This document shows, in pieces, positions 36,079 to 48,013 of a stretch of 64,000 bases of DNA. The notes under the pieces were generated by a model that was not told where the DNA came from, did no database searches, and was given only the letters and a program-made list of their open reading frames with translations. The DNA comes from Cocos nucifera (Eukaryota > Streptophyta > Magnoliopsida > Arecales > Arecaceae): NCBI GenBank assembly GCA_006176705.1, contig QRFJ01000084.1, forward strand, positions 496,001 through 560,000. Reading direction: 5' to 3'. How positions within the stretch are numbered: position 1 is the first letter of the stretch; every line of letters starts with the position of its first letter. Made by a program: the position numbers and the translations under genes.

Positions 36079-36167
<89 letters not shown>
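36079..36167. repeat. (AT)n microsatellite, about 89 bp
   Basis: Uninterrupted alternation of A and T from 36079 to 36167, about 44 repeats. It is fully self-complementary and cruciform-prone. The long Tyr/Ile repeat frame read from it is meaningless. Confidence 0.97.
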
Positions 36168-36169
<2 letters not shown>

Positions 36170-38920
36170 GAAAGGGAATAATACAAAGAAAAATGGAAGT
36201 ATAGGATATGAAGCAAATATTAGTAAGATTATAGACAAGGATCAATCGTAAATTCGGTATGCTAATTCTTCATATACTCCTAGTCTCATCAATCAATCAC
36301 CACGCAAGGTTCGAGCATAAGTTGTTCGTCTCTTATTAAATCCAAGTTAATTACAACAAGTCCCCACAAGGGAAAACTATCTTCTCATTTTTAATTTGAC
36401 GTTTTATAGGAACGTTGATCAGAAAGGTTGAACACAGAATATTTAGTATCAAAACAGAACATTTCACTCTGCTTCTCCAAGAACCAATCCAAAATCCAAA
36501 TCTGTAAAGCATCTTGTCGGCAAGTCCAATACATAAATCCTTGATTATGTCTGGATTTGTCACCAGCCCAAAATCCCACAACCTAAATACCAACGTGGTA
36601 TAAGTCTACCATAACCAGTCTTCCTTTACCCTCTTGAGAACTTTACCAGCTCCTCAGACTTCCTTTAAGTCAGTGGGCCAGGCAGAGTTTAACTCATAAC
36701 CAGAAGGAAACATTTTGAAAGTGATCACCACCATCAACTCTGTTAATCCAATTGCTCTGAAAGAGGCCCTTCCTACCATACCATTGCACTCAAAGATCAG
36801 AACCAACATTGTCAGCATCATATCAATCATCATGCCTTTGAATACTGAAGGATGGAGTTTTGGAGCAGGTGCACACAAAAGACTAGGACCACTTCCATCA
36901 CAAGACAAAAAGGGTTAGTCAACAGGGATATGAAACATCCCTCCCAATACCTCTGGGTGCTTCAAGTGGCTTTCTTTGATGTCTTAATACACCGTTGACG
37001 TAGCTCCCATGTACTCATTGCTCCTATTGCAATGTCACAATTCATGCCTCATAAGGTCCACTCTCGCGCATTGATCCATCCGCACGCGCAAGGCATTATC
37101 TCAAGCAATCAATTACCCTCTAAGACAGGGAATGCTCCATTATCTCAATCATCATCACCAATACGTAGATATCCAGGTACTCACCACTACTTGCATACTG
37201 TGGTCATGTTAGACCCTGTATCACACTTTGTATAACAGTCAACTGGCATAACAAGAGAGAAATAAAAGGAGGAGATCTGCAGAGGAAAGAAAACTCAAAC
37301 CACAAGAAACCAACTTCACACTCGATAAACCATATAACATGGTCATTGCATGACCAAAAGCAACATTGACACAGCTCCTGGCTTTCATAAAAATCAGAAT
37401 AAAGCATTCCCCAGTCTCTGTCAAGGCAAAGCCAGCTAGCAATAACTGCATACCAATACATGAAACCACTAGAGACTGTTAACCTGCAGTCTCTATGACT
37501 AACAAATAGGGTAGAACTAACATGCTTCTTATATTCTTCGAACTCAAAAGATGATTTTTGAAATAGCAAGGTCACACAGAAAACACCATCAAGGGGAAAA
37601 CAAACCTAGATACAAAAGATTCATTTTGGAGTAGCAATGTCATGCAGAAAGCAGCATCAGGAAAGCAACCAAGATAATTAAACTACTATATTACAAATTG
37701 CCATTTAACTGATAAAAGTGGTATTTAACGATGTCAATAATAGAAAACCAATAAGAAGTGCATTACTGCCAAATATTTCGACCAGAAAGTGTATGGCTAA
37801 TTCTTGGTCAAAAAAAATGTGGCATCAGGATCACCAGGCTCAAAAAGATGTTCAAATGGCCACGTCAATCATATTGACAAACAGGCCATGCAAAGCACTC
37901 CAAAACTGGCTTTTCCCTTGAAGGAAATGCAACTTGCACCACATGAGTTTTGATCCCTTTCCTCTTGCTCACAATTTGATTTCCACCATCTTGCACCAGC
38001 ACTGTCAAATGATTCGTACACATACAAGGCACCCAGCCTTGTGGGCACAAACTTGGGCTGTTTTCGGTCGCTCATCTTGAAGGTGACATGGTAGAAGATG
38101 AGAAATCAGGTTATAACTTCTTGAGTATGCCTGACAGATTAGTATGCTAATGCTTAACTCAAGTTTAACAACTAACTCATAACACATTTGCAATGAAGAA
38201 GTCTTTGGCCATTTCAAAACTTGAATTTATAATTAGGAAGAATTTGGTTGCACGGTAAACCATGATAAGGTACTTTAGATGGTTAAGGCCATGTGATTGA
38301 ACACCTTGAAAAAGTTTAAATAATAAATCTCTCTCTCTCTCTCTCATGTTCATACTCGTAATGTAATCAACCATCTAAAAACATCAGAATCGTGAAACTT
38401 CAAAAATAATTAAATGAAAGAAAAAAGACAAACATGATTATACTGAGGAATTGGTGCCTTGGCACAAAAATAAATAAATAAATAAAAAGAAAAAGAAAAG
38501 AGAGAAGAAAAAGCTCCTCTCGATCCTTTTGTCCATCTGTCATTAAAAAACATACACTTCCATAGGGAAATGCTAAACTTGGGGTGAGGTTAATCAGGTA
38601 AGCATGCAATGACTTAGGTGCGTTGAGTTTAAGTATAGGAAGCTAAGCTCATTTTCCGGGCAAAACTAAGCTCACTTGACGTTCTATTCTCTACCTCAGT
38701 CAAATCATTTTGGCTTGGCTCAGCTATATGTCCAGTTAGGTTGTGTAATTATGGGCAGTGTGTTTTGTCAAGCCATTTTTTGGTAGCAGTAAACTAAAAT
38801 ACTTGAAGACCTACATATTTTTATCTGTAAAGAGATTAGTAATGGTCATCAACTAAGCAGAAAACACACACACAAAAAAAAAACAAAGAAAGAAAAAACA
38901 GCATAACTCTCATACAATTG
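36170..38920. other. Unassigned higher-complexity sequence downstream of the host gene
   Basis: Positions 36350-38110 have more balanced composition than the surroundings and frames up to 123 codons on the minus strand (37204-37575) and about 84 codons (36654-36908). None shows a domain I recognise, and frames overlap on both strands. It could be an untranslated exon, a decayed gene or an element interior. A (CT)n tract lies at 38332-38345. I make no functional call. Confidence 0.3.
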
Positions 38921-38924
38921 TTGT

Positions 38925-38930
38925 TTTATT
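38925..38930 (-). terminator. Putative polyadenylation signal AATAAA of the Ycf49-like gene
   Basis: Minus-strand AATAAA lies about 40 nt downstream of the stop codon of the last exon (38971-38973). The short distance makes it a possible, not certain, signal. Confidence 0.4.
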
Positions 38931-38970
38931 GAAAGCATATAAAGAATTGTGACAATGTGTTGAAAAAGAC

Positions 38971-39078
38971 CTAAGAACTTTTGGAGCCTTCTTGAGATGC
39001 TTTGAATATGCGAAATGCAGCGATGCACATGGTTATGTTACCAATAACCGTTAGCGCAGCCTGAAGAGCCACCAATAT
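38971..39078 (-). CDS. Ycf49-like (DUF2499) protein, last coding exon
   Basis: Minus-strand exon of 35 codons plus TAG. The acceptor is a clear T-rich tract ending TTTTTTTGTAG. The first bases read ILVALQAALTVIGN in phase 0, followed by a hydrophobic TMCIAAF stretch and a polar tail KASQEGSKSS. Ycf49/DUF2499 proteins of cyanobacteria and plants have the order CACTWHFFDN...SLEWLVTLQAA.T..GN, and this exon supplies the part after SLE. It is predicted to be the second half of a small membrane protein imported into the chloroplast; biochemical function is unknown for the family as far as I know. It joins in frame to the exon at 60827-60895, 21.7 kb away. Upstream exons are outside or unrecognised. 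Confidence 0.85.
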   Translation of the reverse strand: MLVALQAALTVIGNITMCIAAFRIFKASQEGSKSS

Positions 39079-40468
39079 CTACAAAAAAACATAATGTTTT
39101 CATGTGACCATGCGTATTAAACTTAAAATGCCAACAATCACATAGAAAAAGGATAAAAGAGATGATTATCCAAAAACCCAATCTACCTTTAAAGTGCTGA
39201 TTAGTGCAATATTAGATGAAATCCTTTGGAGATTAGGACCTATTACTTCTCTTGCCATTTTCTTGATTTAATCAATGTTTGCTGTAATACACAATTAAAA
39301 TATTTAATATTTGAGTATTTTTTTTTGCATTTAAAAGTTTCTATTTTGACCTAGAACCAAAAATCTGAAACTTTTACTAAAGTTGAAAACTTTGACCTTT
39401 TATTCTAAAGGAATCTAGAGTTTTAAGTATTTTTGTTGAACTTAAATGAGGAATAGTTCATTATTTACATGTAATTTTAAAAATCACTGGAAATAAAAAA
39501 AAATTAAAAGAGGCATTTATCTAAACAAGCGTGTCTTGAAAGTGGTCCATCTTTTTCTTAGTAGTCTGCTTGCAGAATCTGAGGGTTAAACTGATCCACC
39601 ATAGTAACTGACCGACCTCAACCAACCAACCTACCTGAACACCTAGGGGAAAGTGAGCTACTTAAATGAATCAATTTTCTTAACCAATAAATCTGGGCTA
39701 AGGAGAGCAAGCTATTGAGGAAAATGGAAATGCGCATGGGCTTCTGAGGAGGAGGTTCAGGAAGGAAATCTTGGGAAAGGATTTATGGTTTGTTTGGAGT
39801 AACCTTCCCATGCATTCGAATCTCAAGGTTTGCTTGGTTTTTCTAGTGACTATCAATATTATTTGCTGCTTTGAAAGTCCACACCATAAGGTCATTTGTA
39901 AAACCTAGGGATTTCTTTGCAAGGCTTTCTATCGTGCATTATGTTTTTAACTTTGTATTATTTTTGAACCTATGCCATGATACTCAATTTCCAAAGCCAA
40001 GGGTTCATTTTGAAATTTTAATCTACAATCATATTCAATTTAAAAACCATTCTAAATCTTGAAATATGCAATTAGTTGCAAATAGAACTGCACATCCTCT
40101 GGCCGGGTCTAGGCATGGTATCGAGAGTTCAGGTCCTAGCTCAAACCCAGCTGGCCTAACCTCAAGTCCGGCAAACCCAACCGAAGCTAGGGCCAATCCC
40201 TAGAACCAAGGCCAGAGATTGATCCTGCCCCAGCCAAACAAGGAGCTAGGGCATGCCCCTGGCTATGATTGAGAGAAGGGAAAAGTGGGCATGGGACATG
40301 ATGACCCATGGATGAGGTGCTGACAGCAAGGAGAAGAGAGGGTGGATGGAGTGAGAGGAGGATACCAGCATGTTGGGTTTAGACAAATGACAAATGAGCA
40401 AGTTGGGCAGGTCAGATTTGGATTAAGCCAACCCAAATTAGACACCTAAAAGAAATACTTGCACATAA

Positions 40469-40473
40469 GTCAT
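40469..40473. repeat. Target-site duplication GTCAT, left copy
   Basis: GTCAT precedes the LTR start at 40474 and recurs at 43834-43838 after the 3' LTR. Confidence 0.85.
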
Positions 40474-41345
40474 TGTAGGATTTGGTATGGTGCTTCCAAG
40501 CCTTGAGAGGCTACGGGAGGAGCTAGGGTGTTGGCTCCAAGAGACTAGAATAAGTGGAGTCCTAGGGCTAAGATAGGAGTTGTCCTATGGTGAAGGTGGT
40601 GTGTAGCCATGCACGGACTTGAGATTCAAGTGTGAAGACCTTGAGGAGGCTTGGTAGGTGCTCCGGAGACCTGGGACATAAGATAGAGCAAAGGACCAAA
40701 GCTAGGAGAAGAATTAGCCAAGATAAGGGACTGATACACAAGCGAGCTGGCTTTGATACGCAGTCGAGCCAGCTCGGGCTAAGACTGAGCCGACTCGGGG
40801 CGCAGTCGAGCTGGCTGTCTCAGGCAGATAGAAGACAGAGTTCGGACGAGACGCAGTCGAGCCAACTCAACTGCTAACAGAGCCAGCTCGACTATGGCGA
40901 ACAGAACTGAACGGAATTTTCTATTTGGGGTCTTAAGGCCTAATCCAATAAGATCTTAAGGTGGCTAACTCATGTATGGGTCGGATTTAGATCCAGGGAA
41001 TGAGAGCATGGGAGACATGGGTGTACATGGGCTCGGTGAGTGCTTTCATGTATTGGGTTTAGCTATGGAAGTTTTTGGTTGGACCTAATAGCTATGTATA
41101 AATATATAGGATATATTAGGATTTCAAAAATGTGAAATCAATACAGATCTTTTCTTCCTCAAACTCTCTTCTCTCTTTTCTCTCTGGTTCCAACGCCAAG
41201 TCCTAGGTGCCGCCATCAACTTTTGCTCTTCTTCGTATTTCTAGATTAATACCCAAGTTTGCGCAAGAGATAGGATCTACGACTATGGTTCCGAGCAGAC
41301 GTAGGCATAAGAATTGGTATCAAAGCAGTACCGATTGTTCAAACA
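40474..41345 (+). repeat. 5' LTR of the gag-only Copia
   Basis: Starts TGTAGGATTTGG and ends TTGTTCAAACA. Matches 42981-43833 with scattered substitutions and small indels. It contains GAGCC(A/G)(A/G)CTCG-type motifs repeated in 40740-40900 and a TATAAATA box-like sequence near 41096. Confidence 0.85.
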
Positions 41346-41347
41346 AG

Positions 41348-41364
41348 TGGTATCAGAGCCTGGT
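41348..41364 (+). other. Primer-binding site, tRNA-Met type
   Basis: TGGTATCAGAGCCTGGT two bases after the LTR end. An extra, similar motif TTGGTATCAAAGCAGTACC lies inside the LTR end (41313-41331). Confidence 0.8.
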
Positions 41365-41540
41365 TGAGCATGAAGGAGGAAGAAGATTAAGGTTCAGCAG
41401 AGATCAGCAGCGAGGTTCAAACCTAAGATTTTCCTCAGGCTTCATAAGGAAGAAAGTGATCTAAGGGCTACTGTCCACCGTCCCTAGTCAAGATAAGTTT
41501 TTCATATCTACCTATTGGCTGTTTTTGATTTGGTTTGATC

Positions 41541-42290
41541 ATGGAGAACAGCGAGTTGAAGGTAGAATTTGAGAAGTTTGATGGAAAGGATAGTTTCACG
41601 ATGTGAAACGTTAGGATGGAGGATCTGCTGATTCAGATGAGGCTAGATTCGGCTTTGGAGGATAGGCCGGAAGAGATGACAGACAAAGAGTGAAAGTTCT
41701 TAGAAAAAAGGGCATATGCCACGATTAGGGCTTGTCTAACAGATGAGGTGCTATATAGCATGTTGGAGGAGAAGACACCCAAGGATTTGTGGTCGAGGTT
41801 ACATCAGTTGTACATGAAAAAAAAATGTGCAACAAGTTGATGCTGAAGAAGCAACTGTATAATCTTCGGATGCAGGAAGGCGAGAATGTTGCGGAACATA
41901 TTCAGCGATTCGACCGAATGAGCATGGACTTGCTCAACATTGGGGTGGAGCTTGAAGAGGACAAGAGTTTATTGCTACTATGTTCGCTACCCGGAAGCTT
42001 CGATCCGTTGGTAACTATATTGCTGTATGGTAAGGAGACACTGGTGTACGAGGAGATCGTATCAGTGCTAAGATCCAACGAGTAGTGAGAACGAATGACG
42101 AAGAGGGAGGTCTTCCAGGAGGATCTCGTAGTGTCAGAGAGGCCTAGGCAAGGAAAGATAAAAGGGTCAGCGATAGCAAGGGGTCTAAGAAGTGCTTCAA
42201 ATGTGGTGAAGCAGGGCACTTTAAGCAAAAGTGTCCACTTTGGAAAAAATGCAAGGAGAAAAGTCAGATTCCATCATTTCAGTCGCTGAA
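41541..42290 (+). pseudogene. Copia gag of the gag-only element
   Basis: ATG at 41541 opens MENSELKVEFEKFDGKDSF, the usual Copia gag start, followed by the VRMEDLLIQM region, then WSRLHQLYM near 41790. Stops at 41604 and 41690 and a frameshift near 41820 break it. The frame then reads LRMQEGENVAEHIQRFD through ILLYGKETLVYEEIVSVL. A zinc knuckle CFKCGEAGHFKQKC (intact C-X2-C-X4-H-X4-C) is readable near 42195-42236 in another frame. Capsid-like role inferred. Not translatable as one protein now. Confidence 0.85.
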
Positions 42291-42980
42291 AATGAAGAGT
42301 CGGATAAGCTCTTGATGGTTTCGGAGGAGCCTGCGGGGTGTAGTGTATCCGAGACAATTTCGAAGAGGTCCACAGAGTGTGGAGGGTCCCAAAGTGCAGC
42401 TACGGTGACTGAGGTGTAACGGCAGGCCCAGTAGTGCAACGTTGGATGATTAGCCTCGAGGGACTCGGTTATAAAGTCAGCTTCTGCGGCATCGAGGAAA
42501 CTTCGATTTTAGGTAGAGCATCGGACAAAGGTGGCTTCACCAGTAGAGAGAGTTTTAACACGTGTTCAAAGCAGAGGAGTGCAGGAGAACCAATATTCTA
42601 GCACCAACGTCGGAGATGCATAGTTCTAGGTAAAGCAGCACGTGCGAGTGAACAAGCGAAGTTGTGAGGAGACCGTGTCAAGGTATGCAGCGGGTGCCAG
42701 CATAGGATTGCTGCAGATTCTCCATGAAAGTCCAGGATAAATGATGCAACTGCCAAGTAGAAAGGTGCCTACAACTCCAGGGATGGTGCATAAGTGCAAA
42801 CCAAGATCTTCAGCAGTGGAAGCGGTCATCCCAAAGACCTCAAAGGAAGCTCAACAGCTGAAGAAAGATGGCAGTGGCAAGATGTGCACAAGTAGCTGTC
42901 GGGGCATATGCATCGACAACGGGATCGTGCAGAGGAACATTGCCAGGTGTGCCAAGATTTGAGCACACCAAGGTAGAGAT

Positions 42981-43833
42981 TGTAAGATTTGGTGTGATGC
43001 TCCCAACCCTTGGAAGGCCATGAGAGGAGCCAAGATGTTGGCTCCAGAAGACTAGGACACGTGGAGTCCTAGGGCTAGGACAGGAGTTGTCTCATGATGA
43101 AGGCGGTGTGTAGCCCTGTACGGACTTGAGGTTCAAGTGTGAGGACCTTAAGGGGGCGACCTGAGACACAAGGTAAAGCAAAGGACCAAAGCCAAGAAAA
43201 GAATCAGCCAAGACAAGGAGCTGATACACAGGCAGACTGGCTCTGATACGCAATCGAACCAGCTCAGGCTGAAATCAAGCTGGCTCGGGACACAGTCGAG
43301 CCAGCTGGTTTAAGCAGACAGAAGACAGGATTCAGACGAGACGCAGTCGAGCCAGCTCGGCTACTGATAGAGCCAGCTCGATGGTGGCGAATAGAACTGG
43401 ATGGGGTTTTCTGTTTGGGGTCTTAAGGCTGGATCCAATAAGGTCTTAAGGTGGCTAACTCATGTATGGATCGGGTTTAGATCCAGGGTATGAGAGCATG
43501 GAAGACATGAGTGTACATGGGCTTGGTGAGTGCTTTCATGTATTGAGTTTAGCCAGAGGAATTTTTGGTCGGGCCTAACAGCTATGTATAAATACATAGG
43601 ATGTATTAAGGTTTCAAAAACGTGGAATCAATCCAGATCTTTTCTCCCTCAAATTCTCTTCTCTCTTCTCTCTGGTTCCAACGCCAAGCCCTAGATGCCG
43701 CCATCAACTTTTGCTCTTTTTTATATTTCTGGATTAACATCTAGGTTCGCGCAAGAGATCGGATCTACGACTGTATTTCCAAGTAGGCGTAGGCATAATA
43801 ATTGGTATCAAAGCAATACCGATTGTTCCAATA
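42981..43833 (+). repeat. 3' LTR of the gag-only Copia
   Basis: Starts TGTAAGATTTGG, ends TTGTTCCAATA, followed by GTCAT. Partner of 40474-41345. Confidence 0.85.
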
Positions 43834-43838
43834 GTCAT
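43834..43838. repeat. Target-site duplication GTCAT, right copy
   Basis: Matches 40469-40473. Confidence 0.85.
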
Positions 43839-46710
43839 CAATGGTAATATCGCAAAATGGGACTCCACATACATCTCATGCATATGGGAATTATCAATTA
43901 ATCACCTTCATTATATGATTTCAAAAATAGAATAAACTCATCAAAATTTGACTTAAAATTCAGAGTTATTTTCTTAGCATGATATATGTAACTTGTCTCT
44001 AGGTTTGGAAATGGGCCCAAACCAAGCTAACTTTAGGTCAAGTTGACAAGGCTCAATCATGGTCAGAGAGAGTTCAAGCTTGGGTTGTAGAATCCAGACA
44101 AAAATGCATCCAAACCATAGCCCAGCCTAAAGCCCAACCCAGCTCCACTTGCCCCCAAATATTTTAAGCCCCCATCCTTCCACCTCTATATGCCTCTCTC
44201 CCCTTCTCCCTTCCTCCCAATCTCTCTCCGCTCTCTCCATTGCTCTCCTCTCCCACCTCTTTCTTTCGCCTCCCTCCCAACACCCCCTCTTTCGCAACTT
44301 CTCTCCTCTCTCTTGATCACCTCTCTCTCTAGACTCTCCTCTCCCTATCTCTCACTCAATCTTCTTCCTCTCTTGCTCTAGAACTCTCCACCTCTCTATA
44401 ATCTATCTCACTCGAACTTTATCTCCTCCCCCACTCTCTCTTAATCTCTTTCATCTCTCTAAGCTCTATCTCTCTCCTTTCTCCTTTGTCTTGGTGTCTC
44501 TCCTCCCTCTTCTCTCTCTCTCACACACTCTCATTTTGCACAATCCATAGGAAGCTAGGCAAAAGGCAATGTGGCTCGTAGTGGTGACCATTTCAATTTT
44601 TTGGTAAAGGGGTTTAGGGTTTGGGATTCAGGCTAGGCCAAGCCTTTTGGCTTGTCAAGCTCAACGAGCTTGATTAAGTTAAGCCCATCTAGACTTCGAT
44701 CTAGGCTCAAGTTGGGTTCAAGCTAGAGCGGTAAAACTCTTTAGCACTAGACCCAACCAAAATCACATATCCAGAATCACATCCCAAAGACAATTGGTGG
44801 AATTTAAATGGAAAGAAAAGGGTGTTACTTCAACAATTAGAGCTTATTATGAATAGGATTATCAAATTTCATAGTACCACAAAGATAAACAAGATGAAGG
44901 ACAGATGAAATAAATAGCAGAGAATAAGTAGAAGAGAATTTTAAGTGAAGAGTTAATGGTAGAAAGAGAGCAGCTTAGCTTTATTGCTAGATGATGTTAT
45001 CTATTTATAGAGCCTGTTTATTTAATGTTACCTAAACACTTGACACGGCTTCCAAGTGTCTAAGAGTCCACAGGTGTTTGCTATAGCAACCTCCAAAAAT
45101 CTAGGCACAGGGACACAGCACGCAAACATAGATATATACATACATACATACATGGTTTACATTCTTGTGTTTACATATGTATATCTGTTGTGTGCATCTT
45201 TTGATGCTTATTCAAAAAACAATGAGAAAGTTAAAAATTAAATTTAACAAATAAATTAATGGAATGGTAACAAGATTGCAAGTTGTTTAATTTATTTTGA
45301 GTTCCATTTAAGATATGTTAATATGCTTAGAATGAAAACTAAATATATTAATATTTAAAACATTATGGCATTTTGCTTAAACCGCTTATATAAATGTCAT
45401 AATTTAATATTTAAAATATAATGACACATTGCTTAAAATATGCATAAAACTTGAGTAGGTACCTTAACTACAACAAGAAAGTCTCTCCCTTTCCCCCCTT
45501 CTCCTCTCGTCCCCCGCACTTACTCTCAAGTCCCTTTGTCACCACCCTTGATGCTCCCACCGGCCTCGCCACCTCCGAGAGGCTACAACCACTTCTTTCG
45601 TCTTGAACTTTACCGATGAATACCTCTCATCTTCCCTTTCTCTTTCCTACCATGCCTTGTTCTCAAGTCTTTCATCACTGCCCTCGATGCCGCCTTCAAT
45701 CCTTGTCACCTTTGGGAGGTCCATGATCACCTTCTCCACAAACTTCATCGCAGTGCACTCTTCCTCTGCCGTGGCCCACCCCCTTCCTCCTCCCCTTCAC
45801 CTTATCTGTCCTCCTTAAGGCTTGTGCCACCACCCACTCCCTCCCCATGGGCACACAGGTCCACACACAGGCTCTCTCCACCAGCGACTTCGACCCCTTT
45901 CATCCAAAATACACTCATCTCCTTGCACGTTAAGTGCTACGACCTAGCATCCAATTGTAAGCCCTCTAACAGGATGTTTTCCAAAGATGCCTTTCTTTTC
46001 TTCAAACTCTCCTCCAAACACAAGAAGTGATCTTTCTTGTAAGTCAGTTACCGCAACTAAAGTTGAAAAGCAAATTGAGTAGCAGCTTCGACCACAGCGA
46101 TCCAAACAACCCCCAAGGTATCCAGCATTAAAACAATATCCCCTACATGACACTTCAACAAAAAAAGTCAAATACTTTTCTAATGTCAACGGAACATTTC
46201 AAAGTGGAGTGCCTCACCATGTCATATCATGTCTTGCCATGTCCAAGTGTCTAAAAATGTCAACACTTCTAGAAAGCTTCAAAATGGAGTGTCCAACTAA
46301 CATGCAAACCTCAAACAAGGAAAAGTGATGGCATAAATTTACAACTAATGAGTGCCTCATAAGGTACATAGTATTAGTGTTTGCCATGCCGCTCCAAACC
46401 ATCTGGCTCGAGGTGTATCATATCGTACCAAATCGGTATCAGTATGACAACACTATTCAGATCATTACAGGCCATGTATCGATATGTACCAACCTATACT
46501 GAGACATACCTAAACATATTAAGATGAATCAGGATGCTTACCAACCTATACTACCTAGTTTCAGTCAATATCATGATAAAAAGTGAGAAAAATAGCTCAA
46601 AAGCTGTATAGGTATGTGGTACAAGCCATATCGAACCAATCCGTACCACAACTAAATCAAAAATATACTAGTATTGTACTCGGTACTGAGATTGTGGATC
46701 TTAGTACATA
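43839..46710. other. Intron segment between the two retroelements
   Basis: No gene. Notable parts: a polypyrimidine tract (44165-44530), short TACA repeats at about 45133-45153, a second C-rich block (45476-45880) with two loosely similar halves (CTCAAGTCCCTTTGTCACC and CTCAAGTCTTTCATCACTG), and a region at 46405-46690 rich in GTATCGGTA/GTACCAA motifs like those of common plant interspersed repeats. The frames in the C-rich blocks are compositional. Confidence 0.5.
44165..44530 (+). repeat. Polypyrimidine (CT-rich) tract
   Basis: About 365 bp almost entirely C and T on the plus strand (CTCTCTCC, CTCCCACCTC and similar), hence polypurine on the strand transcribed by the Ycf49-like gene. Non-coding; could form triplex structure. 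Confidence 0.85.
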
Positions 46711-46715
46711 CTATA
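46711..46715. repeat. Target-site duplication CTATA, left copy
   Basis: CTATA before the LTR start at 46716 and again at 60365-60369. Confidence 0.8.
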
Positions 46716-47895
46716 TATTAGGGGTAAATAGCTCCCACCGAAGTCCAATCGGATGTTCGACCTTGGTACGATACTGTCTGAAGTAGTAACAGTTAGGCCT
46801 GAACTTCAGCTAAGCTGCTTCTCCATCACAGTCTAGTTTTGGAAGATCCTGTTGGAGACGTGCTGAACTTCAGCCAGACAAACTTGAGTGGTGAAAAGAA
46901 TTGCCATTCGACTGATCCTGATCCCTAGCTCGAGATAGACGGCAGGCCCCCCATCAAATATCGAATCTCAGCACAGCCCGACCTTATTTGGTGGCTGACC
47001 TTGAAGGCGGCCGAATTTCTTCACTACGGATGATAGATCTCACTAGTTTCACATCAAGAAACCCGGCCATCCAAACTCCTCCCCAGCTGAATTCTTCTCC
47101 AGCCGAGTTCCTTTGCTCCACCTTAGGGATTGTAGATCTTGGCAGCTCTACACCAAGGACTTCGGATGGACGAATTCAAGTCAGTAAGAGGACTTCGTCA
47201 TCAGCATAAGCCCGATCTTCTACCCATAACAAGCAACAGTCACTTGAAAAGCAACGAATCTCCATATTCGCCCATCCTAGTTTCAAGTCAATCTCGAATC
47301 TCCGCCATCCCGGCCGAAATTCTTTAAGAAAACTTGGCTACAATCCTTATTGAAGAACATGCCATTCCTTTCTAACCTCCAATCTGAATGCCCACACCCG
47401 CTCTCGACCGACCTTGAACGTGGCCGAGTTCGTAAAAGCTGTAAAAGACAACTCCAACAAGAGCCGAACCCAGAACCCAGTTGCAAACTCACCATCATCC
47501 ATGCAAAGGCTGACCTTCAAAGTTTGATCAATCCGACTTCCAACAAATGAAATCTAACTGCCAGCAAGTCGCGACAAACGACAGCCCACTCTCCGTAACA
47601 AACTCCACGTGGCCTAAATGACCTTCTAACATTCTGCTATGATTGTCACCATCATTCTATTACGGATTCCATCTATATAAGGGACCCTCCAGATACGTTA
47701 TTACTCTCTAAGCTCTTCTCTCTACTCTAATTCCTCCTGAGTATTCCATTCTTGTTGGCCAGAGAACTAACTCGACCGTCGAAGAGTCCTGCCGGAGCCA
47801 ACTCCGGCCAAGACTTCACCTTGCAGGTCTCATCGACGACCTCGTCTTCTCCGACTCCAGCGAACTCCAGCGTTCGTCCATTTTCTGCACCAATA
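46716..47895 (+). repeat. 5' LTR of the Gypsy element
   Basis: Starts TATTAGGGGTAAATAGC and ends TTTCTGCACCAATA. A TATATAAGG-like promoter box lies near 47672, followed by a CT-rich region, and matching sequence is at 60150. The 3' LTR also starts TATTAG, so the non-TG start may be ancestral. Confidence 0.88.
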
Positions 47896-47915
47896 GGATT
47901 TGCGCTAGAGGAAGG
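47896..47915 (+). other. Putative primer-binding site of the Gypsy element
   Basis: GGATTTGCGCTAGAGG directly follows the LTR. The core GCGCTAGAGGAAGG resembles plant Gypsy primer sites; the tRNA partner is not assigned. Confidence 0.5.
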
Positions 47916-48013
47916 GACTCTAAGTCCTTGTTCTTAAAGAATTACCCAGTCGAGCTCATCTTTTTCTTCTCTTCTTCTGCTTTTTCCACTAATCTTTTAT
48001 TGTACTAGCAAGA

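Larger units (their letters stand above)
40474..43833 (+). mobile_element. Gag-only Copia retrotransposon (TR-GAG type)
   Basis: A 3.36-kb element with LTRs at 40474-41345 and 42981-43833, a 5-bp GTCAT duplication, a primer-binding site, a polypurine tract (AAGGTAGAGAT before 42981) and a single gag relic. There is no protease active site, integrase or reverse transcriptase between 42290 and 42980. This fits the plant class of terminal-repeat elements with a GAG domain that rely on a partner's pol. It sits in the intron of the Ycf49-like gene, antisense to it. Confidence 0.85.

Noticed and set aside
35980..36216. Tyr-Ile repeat protein on the minus strand
   Set aside because: Translation of the (AT)n microsatellite.
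39187..39286. Possible small exon on the minus strand (good donor AAG|GTAGAT, acceptor TTACAG, ATG at 39258)
   Set aside because: If spliced between the Ycf49-like exons it brings a stop in phase, and direct joining without it restores the DUF2499 signature. It may be a cryptic or alternative exon at most.
44190..44381. Ser/Leu/Pro-rich protein frame
   Set aside because: Lies wholly in the polypyrimidine tract; composition alone explains it.
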